Part shown: one piece after another, positions 6,677-13,136 of the stretch
How the letters are laid out: each line of letters starts with the position of its first letter
Numbering within the stretch: the stretch's first letter is position 1
From: ZC4RG35 sp964388105
GTDB taxonomy: Bacteria > Actinomycetota > Acidimicrobiia > Spongiisociales > ZC4RG35
Direction of reading: 5' to 3'
NCBI GenBank assembly: GCA_964388105.1
Contig: CAYLYQ010000045.1
Span: 1 to 17,083 of the forward strand
DNA length: 17,083 nucleotides
Notes under the pieces: generated by a model
Told to the model about the DNA's origin: nothing
What the model saw: the letters and a program-made list of their open reading frames with translations, nothing else
Database searches by the model: none
Position numbers and translations under genes: made by a program

Positions 6677-8557
6677 ATGACCGATCCATCGACCAGCCGC
6701 GGCCCCCAGGCGAAGTACGCCTACTTGCGGGAGGACGGCACCGCCTACATCGTCGCCGGCAGTGCCGTCGCCGGGCTGGCCGCCTACGCCTACCAGATCC
6801 TCGGTGGGCGGACCCTCGGCACGCACGACTTCGCCCCGGTGTCCGTGCTGCTCACGATCCACTTCCTCACCTTCATCGTGGTGCTGCTCCCCATCGAGCA
6901 ACTGGTCGTCCGCCGCCTCACTCTCGATCGCTCTCGCATCGGGCTCCCGGCCAACGCCGTGTGGCTCGGCCTCGCCACCGTCGCCGCAGCCACCGCGTTC
7001 GCATGGATCGGGGTCGAGCAATGGCTCAACGGCGACTACCGCTTCATCGGGTTCACGGCTCTCACCGTCGGAGCACACCTCTGGTTCGCCGCCGCTCGCG
7101 GCCACCTCGCCGGCTGGAGGAGGTTTCGGGCCTACGGCACATCGTCGGCTCTCGCATCGGTGATCCGGCTCGTCATCGCCGTCGGCATCACCATCGTTCA
7201 CCCGTCGGCGTCAGGATTTGCGGTCGCCCTCATCGTGGGGACCTTCGCCGTGGCCGCGTGGCGCCCGTTCCGACCGGTACCAGTCGACCGACCGGAACTG
7301 GACGAGACCGAGCGCGCCAACCTCGACGAGCGAGGCCTCCTCTGGGGGTTGGTCCTCGCCGCCGCAGCCTCTCAAGCTCTCCTCCTCAGCGGGCCGCTGC
7401 TCGTCGGAATCCTCGGAGGGTCGCCGACGGAGATCTCCATCGCCTTCGCCGCGTTCACCCTCGGTCGCGCCCCGCTGGTCTTCGGGTACAACCTCCTGGC
7501 CCGGGTGCTCCCGCCCTTCACCGTCATGGCCGCGCGAGGCGAGAGGGAGGAGTTGCGGGCGTGGGCCCGTGGCATGGCCTGGGCAGGGGTGGGGCTCGGA
7601 GCGGTCGGGGGCGTGCTCGGGTGGCTTCTCGGCCCCTGGGTGGTCGAGCTCGCATACGGAGCCGGGTTCGTGACCAGTCGATTCGACGCCGCGGTCATCT
7701 CGGTCGGCGTCGTTTTCGCCGGATCGGGTCTCTTCGTCGGCCAGATCCTCGTTGCCCGGGGCCAGTCCGCCCGCCTCGGGGTGGCGTGGCTCTGCGGACT
7801 GGCCGCAGCCGCCGTCGCGGTCCTGGCCACACCGGGGCTCACGCCCATGGCCCGGGTCTCCATCGCTTTCACCGCCGGGGCCATCGTGGCCCTGGGCGCT
7901 CTGGTCGCCGGGGCCCTCGCCGGCACCGATGGGAGCGGTTCGACCACCTATCTCGCCTCCAAGCGGACGATCGACATCGCCGTCTCCCTGTTCGTGCTGG
8001 TCCTCTCCGCACCGATCCTGCTTCTCGCCGGCCTCGCGGTCCGGCTTGACAGCCCGGGGCCGGTCTTCTTCAAGCAGACGCGCGTGGGGCGTGACGGACG
8101 CAGGTTCGGGCTGCTCAAGATCCGCACCATGCAGGCCGAGGCTGACGAAGCCGTCTTCGCCGAGCACCTGGCGAGGCTGGAGGCGTCCCGGCACACGGGG
8201 GACGGGACACCGATCCGGATTGCCGACGACCACCGCATCACCCGGGTGGGGCGGATCCTTCGCCGCACCTCGATCGACGAGCTCCCCAACTTCTGGAACG
8301 TGCTCCTGGGACCACTGTCCCTCGTCGGGCCCCGTCCCCTGGTCCCCGCCGAGGCGGAACTGGTCGGGCTGGACAGCCCGAGGTTCCGGGTCAAGCCCGG
8401 GATAACCGGCCTCGCTCAGGTGGAGGGCCGCGACGCCATCACCATCGAGCAGCGCACCCGGCTCGACGAGGAGTACGTGGAGCGCCGGTCCGCTGCCCTG
8501 GACACCAGGATCCTGCTGAAGACGGTGAAGGCCGTGTTCATGTCGCCCGGCGACTAG
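6677..8557 (+). CDS. Fusion of polysaccharide flippase-like domain and monotopic phosphoglycosyl transferase
   Basis: One 626-residue reading frame holds two enzymes of glycopolymer synthesis. Residues 1-415 are a many-span membrane protein resembling Wzx/MATE-type lipid-linked oligosaccharide flippases (RxxRAYGTSSALASVIRL around 150-164, AFTLGRAPLVFGYNLLARVLPPF around 259-281). After a short Gly/Ser linker, residues 425-626 are a bacterial sugar transferase that puts sugar-1-phosphate on polyprenyl phosphate: SKRTIDIAVS at 428-437, membrane-dipping helix ending SPGPVFFKQTRVGRDGR at 459-475, KIRTM at 481-485, catalytic Asp-Glu in SIDELPNFWN (D534, E535), SLVGPRPL at 548-555 and KPGITGLAQVEGR at 573-585. 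The sugar is unknown. The start at 6677 gives a hydrophilic N-terminus soon after a -10. No separate glycosyltransferase or polymerase is nearby. The flippase assignment is weaker than that of the transferase. Confidence 0.92.
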   Translation: MTDPSTSRGPQAKYAYLREDGTAYIVAGSAVAGLAAYAYQILGGRTLGTHDFAPVSVLLTIHFLTFIVVLLPIEQLVVRRLTLDRSRIGLPANAVWLGLATVAAATAFAWIGVEQWLNGDYRFIGFTALTVGAHLWFAAARGHLAGWRRFRAYGTSSALASVIRLVIAVGITIVHPSASGFAVALIVGTFAVAAWRPFRPVPVDRPELDETERANLDERGLLWGLVLAAAASQALLLSGPLLVGILGGSPTEISIAFAAFTLGRAPLVFGYNLLARVLPPFTVMAARGEREELRAWARGMAWAGVGLGAVGGVLGWLLGPWVVELAYGAGFVTSRFDAAVISVGVVFAGSGLFVGQILVARGQSARLGVAWLCGLAAAAVAVLATPGLTPMARVSIAFTAGAIVALGALVAGALAGTDGSGSTTYLASKRTIDIAVSLFVLVLSAPILLLAGLAVRLDSPGPVFFKQTRVGRDGRRFGLLKIRTMQAEADEAVFAEHLARLEASRHTGDGTPIRIADDHRITRVGRILRRTSIDELPNFWNVLLGPLSLVGPRPLVPAEAELVGLDSPRFRVKPGITGLAQVEGRDAITIEQRTRLDEEYVERRSAALDTRILLKTVKAVFMSPGD

Positions 8558-8558
8558 T

Positions 8559-8564
8559 TACGCT
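8559..8564 (+). promoter_or_regulatory. Candidate -10 (TACGCT) for leaderless M20 operon mRNA
   Basis: TACGCT fits TANNNT, begins 2 bases after the stop of the fusion gene and ends 7 bases before the ATG at 8572. Transcription would begin at or one base before the start codon. There is no Shine-Dalgarno sequence. Read-through from the upstream gene, 14 bases away, is also possible. Confidence 0.45.
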
Positions 8565-8571
8565 CGCCGCC

Positions 8572-9714
8572 ATGACCCGCAAACAAGCTGCCGAGCAAGC
8601 CTTCGAGGCCGTCGAGTCCGAGCTCAGAGAGATATCTCGCTGGATGTACGAGAACCCCGAGCTCGCCTACAAGGAGTTCGAGTCATCGGCACGACTGTCC
8701 GGTTTCCTCGGAGAGCGCGGCTTCGCGGTCACCTATCCGGCCCACGGACTCGACACTTCCTTCGAGGCGACAGTGGGCAACTCCGGCCCGCGGGTCGTCA
8801 TCTGCTGTGAGTACGACGCCCTGCCCGACGTCGGTCACGCCTGCGGTCACAACATCATCGCCACCGCGGCGCTCGGAGCCGGCGTTGCCCTGGCCCCGAT
8901 GGCCGAAGAGCTCGGCATCCGGGTGACCGTCCTCGGCACCCCCGCGGAGGAAGCCGGCGGAGGCAAGGTGGACTTGATCAACGCCGGCGCCTTCGAGGAC
9001 GTGGCCGCGGCAATGATGGTCCACCCGACCTGGAAGGACGACGTCGTCGATCCCCAGTTCCTCGCCATCCAGTCATTCGTCGTCGAGTACCACGGGCAGG
9101 AGGCACACGCCGCCGGCGCTCCCCAGCAGGGGATCAACGCCCTCGACGCCTTCGTCCAGGCTTACAACAACGTCGCCACCCTGCGCCAGCAGATGCTCCC
9201 CACCGACCGCATCCACTGCGTCATCACCCACGGCGGCGGCGCCGCCAACATCATCCCGGGCTACACGCGGTCGGAGTGGATGATCCGAGCCACCAAGAAG
9301 GAGCGGCTGGACGTCCTCGTCGAGAAAGCGCGGGCATGTTTCGAAGCTGCCGCTCTCGCCACCGGCTGCAGCGTGGACATCACACCCGACAGCCACCCCT
9401 ACACCGAGATGAACACGAACGAGGTGATCGCGGCCCTCTACGAGGCGAACTCGGCTGCCCTCGGCCGCCCGGTGAAGCGCCTGGTCGAACTGGAGGATCA
9501 GACCTCTGGCTCCACGGACATGGCCAACGTGAGCCAGGTGGTGCCGACGATCCACCCGGGCATCTGGGTCGAATCGGAGCACTCCAACCATCATCCGGGC
9601 TTCGCCGCGGCGACCATCACCCCGTCGGGGGACAAGGCACTCCACGACGGCGCCCTCGCCATGGCCTGGACAATCATCGACATGGCCGAGCAGAACGTCT
9701 GGGGGACGCTGTGA
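8572..9714 (+). CDS. M20-family amidohydrolase, first tandem copy
   Basis: This 380-residue cytoplasmic enzyme belongs to the M20 peptidase/amidohydrolase family, closest in style to AbgB-type and N-acyl amino acid hydrolases, which split an amide bond next to an amino acid with two metal ions. Expected ligands are present: C91 and H93 in GHACGHNIIATAALGAG, the Glu pair 126-127 in GTPAEEAGGGK, H151 in MMVHPT, and a C-terminal His at 340 or 341 (SNHHPGF). The lid or dimerisation domain is about 168-290 (QSFVVEYHGQEAHAAGAP). No signal peptide is seen. Its GTGA overlap with the next gene and the importer downstream suggest that it cuts the imported compound. The exact substrate cannot be told from sequence. 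Confidence 0.95.
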   Translation: MTRKQAAEQAFEAVESELREISRWMYENPELAYKEFESSARLSGFLGERGFAVTYPAHGLDTSFEATVGNSGPRVVICCEYDALPDVGHACGHNIIATAALGAGVALAPMAEELGIRVTVLGTPAEEAGGGKVDLINAGAFEDVAAAMMVHPTWKDDVVDPQFLAIQSFVVEYHGQEAHAAGAPQQGINALDAFVQAYNNVATLRQQMLPTDRIHCVITHGGGAANIIPGYTRSEWMIRATKKERLDVLVEKARACFEAAALATGCSVDITPDSHPYTEMNTNEVIAALYEANSAALGRPVKRLVELEDQTSGSTDMANVSQVVPTIHPGIWVESEHSNHHPGFAAATITPSGDKALHDGALAMAWTIIDMAEQNVWGTL

Positions 9715-10850
9715 CCTCCAAGGAGACGGCCGAACAGGCTTTCGCCGCTGTCGAGGCGGACCTCCAGGAGATCTCGCACTGGATGTATGAGAACCCCGAA
9801 ATCGGTTACCAGGAGTTCGAGACCTCACGCCGCCTGTCCGGGTACCTCGCGGACCATGGGATGGCCGTCACCTATCCGGCGTACGGGCTGGAGACGGCGT
9901 TCGAGGCCACCGCAGGGTCCACCGGCCCGCGGGTGGTGATCTGCTGCGAGTACGACGCCCTGCCCGAGGTGGGTCAGGCGTGCGGACACAACATCATCGC
10001 CACGGCCGCCCTGGGAGCGGGCCTGGCCGTCGCGGCACTCGGCGACGATCTCGGCATCCGGGTCACCGTCCTCGGCACGCCCGCCGAGGAGGGCGGAGGC
10101 GGCAAGGTGGAGCTGATCAACGCCGGAGCGTTCGAAGATGCCGCGGCCTCGATGATGATCCACCCGAGCCCCACCGACATGCTCGACCCCTCTTTCCAGG
10201 CGAGGGAGTCGTTCCGGGTCGAGTACTTCGGGAAGGAGAGCCACGCCGCGTTCGCCCCGCAGCTCGGGACCAATGCCCTCGACGCCTTCGTCCAGGCGTA
10301 CATGAACGTGTCGACCCTCCGACAGCATTTCCTCGGCGGTGACCGCGTCCACTGCATGATCAATCAAGGCGGCGACGCCTACAACATCATCCCCGCCTAC
10401 ACGAGATCCACCTGGGGAGTCCGTTCCGAGAGTGGTGAGCGTGTGGCGGAATTGGTCCCGAAGGTCCTGGCGTGCTTCGAGGCCGCAGCCAAGGCAACCG
10501 GCTGCCGGGTCGAGATCACCAAGACCGACCACCCCTACCTCAACATGAGGAACAACGAGGTGATGACCTCGTTGTTCGCCGCGAACTCCGCGGCCCTCGG
10601 CCGGCCCATGCCCACCGAGGAGGAGTCGGGCCGAACGGGAGGCTCGTCCGACATGGGGAACGTGTCCCAGGTGGTCCCGGCGATCCACCCGATGGTGGCC
10701 ATCGACGCGGGCGATGCCGTCAACCATCAGAAGGAGTTCGCCGCGGCGACCATCAACCCATCGGGGGACAAGGCCATCCGGGACGGAGCGCTCGCCATGG
10801 CGTGGACGATCATCGATCTGGCCGAACAGGATCTCTGGGCAGATCTCTGA
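9711..10850 (+). CDS. M20-family amidohydrolase, second tandem copy
   Basis: This 379-residue protein is a paralogue of the preceding gene: 41 of the first 60 residues are identical by eye and the two align almost without gaps. Metal ligands are kept: C91, H93, E126/E127, H151 and H339. The residue before ACGH changes from His (first copy) to Gln here; it is not a ligand. The lid region differs more (ARESFRVEYFGKESHAAFAPQLG versus IQSFVVEYHGQEAHAAGAPQQG), which could mean different side-chain preference. The GTG start at 9711 overlaps the TGA of the first copy as GTGA and aligns with its N-terminus. The two may form a heteromer, as AbgA and AbgB do, or act separately; both are inference. A long hairpin spans its stop codon. 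Confidence 0.95.
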   Translation: MTSKETAEQAFAAVEADLQEISHWMYENPEIGYQEFETSRRLSGYLADHGMAVTYPAYGLETAFEATAGSTGPRVVICCEYDALPEVGQACGHNIIATAALGAGLAVAALGDDLGIRVTVLGTPAEEGGGGKVELINAGAFEDAAASMMIHPSPTDMLDPSFQARESFRVEYFGKESHAAFAPQLGTNALDAFVQAYMNVSTLRQHFLGGDRVHCMINQGGDAYNIIPAYTRSTWGVRSESGERVAELVPKVLACFEAAAKATGCRVEITKTDHPYLNMRNNEVMTSLFAANSAALGRPMPTEEESGRTGGSSDMGNVSQVVPAIHPMVAIDAGDAVNHQKEFAAATINPSGDKAIRDGALAMAWTIIDLAEQDLWADL

Positions 10851-10867
10851 TCTGATCCCAGAGATCC
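10829..10867. terminator. 17-bp hairpin spanning the stop codon of the second amidohydrolase
   Basis: The outer stem is GGATCTCTGGG (10829-10839) with CCCAGAGATCC (10857-10867). The inner stem is CAGATC (10840-10845) with GATCTG (10849-10854), loop TCT, and a 2-base AT bulge. The TGA stop (10848-10850) lies in the apex. There is no U-tract after it. It could terminate weakly or protect the mRNA 3' end. Confidence 0.6.
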
Positions 10868-10922
10868 CAGTACTTCGGATGCAGCGGACCTCCAGGACTA
10901 GGAACTGCTTCAGTCCTTGCGC

Positions 10923-10966
10923 GTACGGAGTACATGAGGGAGCGAAGGCGACCGGTACGGAGTACA
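10923..10966. promoter_or_regulatory. Two direct copies of GTACGGAGTACA, 32 bp apart; candidate operator
   Basis: The 12-mer occurs at 10923-10934 and 10955-10966. Within each, GTAC-N3-GTAC has dyad symmetry, as expected for a dimeric regulator. The 32-bp spacing is close to three helical turns, so both would lie on the same DNA face. They sit 32-75 bases upstream of the candidate -10 of the importer's first gene. The regulator is not in the window as far as I can see. Confidence 0.5.
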
Positions 10967-10997
10967 CACCTGGGGAGAAATCCGCGGAGGCCTTCGC

Positions 10998-11003
10998 TAC
11001 CCT
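10998..11003 (+). promoter_or_regulatory. Candidate -10 (TACCCT) for the ABC importer
   Basis: TACCCT fits TANNNT and ends 9 bases before the GTG at 11013, predicting a leader of about 3 bases. No good -35 is visible. It lies just downstream of the paired 12-mers. Confidence 0.35.
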
Positions 11004-11012
11004 GCTCCGCCT

Positions 11013-12017
11013 GTGACCACGCCTGTTCTCGAAGTCAAGGACCTCAAGACCCGGTTCCACACCCAGGACGGTGTGGTGCACGCGGTCAACGGAGTCAGCT
11101 TCAACCTGAACAAGGGCGAGTTCCTCGGCGTCGTCGGGGAGAGCGGTTCCGGCAAGTCGGTGACGATGATGTCGCTCCTCCGGCTCATCCCGATGCCGCC
11201 AGGGACCATCGACTCGGGCACCGCGATGTTCGGTGGCGTCGACCTGCTGTCGATCGACCTCGACGAGCTGCGCGCCATCCGCGGCGGACGCATCGGCTTC
11301 ATCTTCCAGGACCCGCTGACGTCGCTGAATCCGGTCCTCACCGTGGGATTCCAGATCGAAGAGGCCCTCCGCATTCACACCAGGATCCCTGACAAGGACC
11401 GACCCCACCGCGCCCAGGAGCTACTCGAGCTGGTGGGCATCCCCGCCGCCAAGCAGAGACTCCGCAACTACCCCCACGAGCTCTCCGGAGGCATGCGACA
11501 ACGCGTCATGATCGCCATGTCGCTTGCCTGCTCCCCCCAGGTGATCATCGCCGACGAGCCGACCACCGCCCTCGACGTCACCATCCAGGCTCAGATCATC
11601 GAGATCGTGCGCGACCTGCGCGAGCAGCTCGGGACGGCAGTCATCTGGATCACCCACGACCTCGGTGTCATCGCGGGGCTCGCCGATCGGGTTCTGGTCA
11701 TGTACGGCGGTGAGATCGTCGAGGAGGCCCCGGTTCGCGACATCTACAAGAGACCGCAGCATCCCTACACCCAAGGGTTGCTCGGTTCGGTCCCCCGGGT
11801 GGACCAGAAGGGCTCAAAGCTCGTCAACATCAAGGGCCAGCCGCCAAGCCTCTACGCGGAGCCGACCAGCTGCAGCTTCGCCCCCCGCTGCCCCTACGCA
11901 TTCGAGAAGTGCCGTTCGGTGGACCCGCCGTTGATCGAGCGCTCACCCGGGCACCGTGTCGCCTGTTGGTGGGACACGGAGAAAGGCCAGGAGTACCAGC
12001 CCGAGGTGGCTCTGTGA
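11013..12017 (+). CDS. Dpp/Opp-type ABC importer ATPase (DppD/OppD-like)
   Basis: This 334-residue protein is the first of the two ATPases that power a di-/oligopeptide-type ABC importer at the inner face of the membrane. It shows Walker A GESGSGKS at 42-49, Q-loop Q99 (FIFQDP), signature LSGGM at 157-161, Walker B VIIADE at 177-182 and switch His H215 (WITHDLG). The C-terminal oligo_HPY region (HPYTQGLL at 250-257) carries Cys at 287, 293, 300 and 318 in CSFAPRCPYAFEKC and VACWW; comparable cysteines hold an iron-sulfur cluster in some DppD/OppD proteins. GTG is the only start that fits. It overlaps the next gene as GTGA. Substrate class is inferred from the neighbouring M20 hydrolases. Confidence 0.97.
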   Translation: MTTPVLEVKDLKTRFHTQDGVVHAVNGVSFNLNKGEFLGVVGESGSGKSVTMMSLLRLIPMPPGTIDSGTAMFGGVDLLSIDLDELRAIRGGRIGFIFQDPLTSLNPVLTVGFQIEEALRIHTRIPDKDRPHRAQELLELVGIPAAKQRLRNYPHELSGGMRQRVMIAMSLACSPQVIIADEPTTALDVTIQAQIIEIVRDLREQLGTAVIWITHDLGVIAGLADRVLVMYGGEIVEEAPVRDIYKRPQHPYTQGLLGSVPRVDQKGSKLVNIKGQPPSLYAEPTSCSFAPRCPYAFEKCRSVDPPLIERSPGHRVACWWDTEKGQEYQPEVAL

Positions 12018-13030
12018 CCGTCGAGTCCACAACACCGGCTCCTGCCGCGGCGCCGACAGCTGAGGTCCTCGTCGGAGTCCACGGGCTGAAGAAGCACTTC
12101 CCGATCATGAAGGGCGTATTCCGGCGCCAGGTCGGTGCGATCAAAGCCGTGGACGGCATCGACTTCGACGTGTTCCGCGGCGAGACCCTCGGGCTGGTGG
12201 GAGAGAGCGGCTCCGGGAAGTCGACCACCGGGCGGGCCATCCTCCAACTGGAGAAGGCCACCGCGGGCTCGGTGACGTTCGAGGGGGTCGAGCTCACGAC
12301 CCTGCAGCCCGAACCGATGCGCAAGCTGCGCCCTCGGATGCAGATGGTCTTCCAGGACCCCCATGCATCCCTCAACCCCAGAATGACCGTCGGTTCCATC
12401 ATCGCCGAGCCCCTGCGCGAGCACGGCACCGTCAAGGGTGACGAGCAGCGTCAGCGGGTGGAGGAGCTCCTGTCATTGGTCGGGCTCGAGCCCAAGCACG
12501 CCAACCGTTACCCGCACGAGTTCTCCGGCGGGCAAAGACAGCGGATCGGCATCGCCCGGGCGATCGCCCTCAATCCGGACTTCATCGTCTGCGACGAGCC
12601 GATCGCCGCCCTCGATGTGTCGATCCAGGCTCAGGTGGTCAACCTGCTGGAGAACCTTCAGGACGTCCTGGGCCTCACCTACCTCTTCATCTCGCACGAC
12701 CTGTCCATGATCCGCCACATCGCCGATCGTGTTGCCGTCATGTACCTGGGCAAGATCATGGAGCTGGCAACGGTGGCCGACTTGTACGCCACGCCGAAAC
12801 ACCCCTACACCCAGGCCCTCCTGTCGGCGGTTCCCGTCCCCGACCCCGACGTCGAGGAGAACAGGCGGCGGGTCATCCTCGAAGGCGACATTCCCAGCCC
12901 GGCCAACCCTCCTTCCGGATGTGTCTTCTCTACCCGGTGCCCGATCGCGCAGGAAAAGTGCCGGATCGACGTGCCCGAATTCCGCGAACTGGCGACGGGC
13001 CACTGGGTGGCCTGCCACTTCGCCGAGTAG
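12014..13030 (+). CDS. Dpp/Opp-type ABC importer ATPase (DppF/OppF-like)
   Basis: This 338-residue protein is the second ATPase of the importer. It has an Ala/Pro/Thr-rich N-terminal stretch (about 3-16), LKKHFPIMKGVFRRQVG at 25-41, typical of DppF/OppF, Walker A GESGSGKS at 63-70, Q-loop Q114 (MVFQDP), signature FSGGQ at 170-174, Walker B IVCDE at 191-195 and switch His H228 (FISHDL). The oligo_HPY tail (HPYTQALL at 263-270) also has four cysteines: 303, 309, 316 and 334. The GTG at 12014 overlaps the previous stop as GTGA, so it is probably translated by coupling. It is followed by a hairpin with a short T-run, after which the binding protein has its own promoter. Confidence 0.97.
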   Translation: MTVESTTPAPAAAPTAEVLVGVHGLKKHFPIMKGVFRRQVGAIKAVDGIDFDVFRGETLGLVGESGSGKSTTGRAILQLEKATAGSVTFEGVELTTLQPEPMRKLRPRMQMVFQDPHASLNPRMTVGSIIAEPLREHGTVKGDEQRQRVEELLSLVGLEPKHANRYPHEFSGGQRQRIGIARAIALNPDFIVCDEPIAALDVSIQAQVVNLLENLQDVLGLTYLFISHDLSMIRHIADRVAVMYLGKIMELATVADLYATPKHPYTQALLSAVPVPDPDVEENRRRVILEGDIPSPANPPSGCVFSTRCPIAQEKCRIDVPEFRELATGHWVACHFAE

Positions 13031-13033
13031 GCG

Positions 13034-13060
13034 ACTCGCCGCCACCTGCGGCCCGAGTTT
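13034..13060 (+). terminator. Weak hairpin terminator after the ATPase genes
   Basis: ACTCG (13034-13038) pairs with CGAGT (13054-13058), and CCGC (13039-13042) with GCGG (13048-13051), around loop CACCT, with a 2-base CC bulge. The stem is followed by TTTCTGT. It begins 4 bases after the stop of the second ATPase. Confidence 0.45.
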
Positions 13061-13083
13061 CTGTCCCGCGCGAGGGACTCCCC

Positions 13084-13092
13084 TGTTATCTT
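13084..13092 (+). promoter_or_regulatory. Extended -10 promoter (TGT-TATCTT) for the binding protein
   Basis: TG plus one base precedes TATCTT, an extended -10 that can work without a good -35; none is visible. Transcription would start near 13099 and give a leader of about 38 bases, the only gene here with both a real leader and a strong ribosome binding site. Confidence 0.5.
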
Positions 13093-13099
13093 GGCCGGA

Positions 13100-13121
13100 C
13101 GCCGGGCGTTCGTTCCCGGCG
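13100..13121 (+). promoter_or_regulatory. 5' leader hairpin before the binding protein
   Basis: CGCCGGG (13100-13106) and CCCGGCG (13115-13121) form a perfect 7-bp stem with loop CGTTCGTT. It lies at the predicted 5' end of the mRNA and ends 2 bases before the ribosome binding site, where it could protect the transcript while leaving the site open. Confidence 0.4.
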
Positions 13122-13123
13122 CT

Positions 13124-13130
13124 GGAGGAG
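13124..13130 (+). promoter_or_regulatory. Strong Shine-Dalgarno GGAGGAG
   Basis: GGAGGAG ends 6 bases before the ATG at 13137 and fixes the start of the lipoprotein gene. It is the strongest ribosome binding site in the window. Confidence 0.85.
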
Positions 13131-13136
13131 AAATCT

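Noticed and set aside
5221..8049. A 942-codon open frame on the plus strand, antisense to the LCP gene and out of frame in the fusion gene
   Set aside because: Its product is Arg/Pro/Gly-rich with no recognisable domain, and it crosses two genes with clear motifs on their own frames. It is the open shadow frame expected in GC-rich DNA.
7211..8233. A 340-codon minus-strand frame within the fusion gene
   Set aside because: Glu/Gly/Asp/Arg-rich shadow frame without motifs; the plus strand has complete transferase motifs over the same bases.
10894..10917. Inverted repeat AGGACT/AGTCCT in the region before the importer
   Set aside because: Only 6 bp with a 12-base loop; not strong enough to call a terminator or operator by itself, unlike the paired 12-mers just downstream.
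9825..11408. A 527-codon minus-strand frame across the second amidohydrolase and first ATPase
   Set aside because: It is antisense to two strongly supported genes and its protein has no family motifs; codon phase effects of GC-rich coding DNA explain it.
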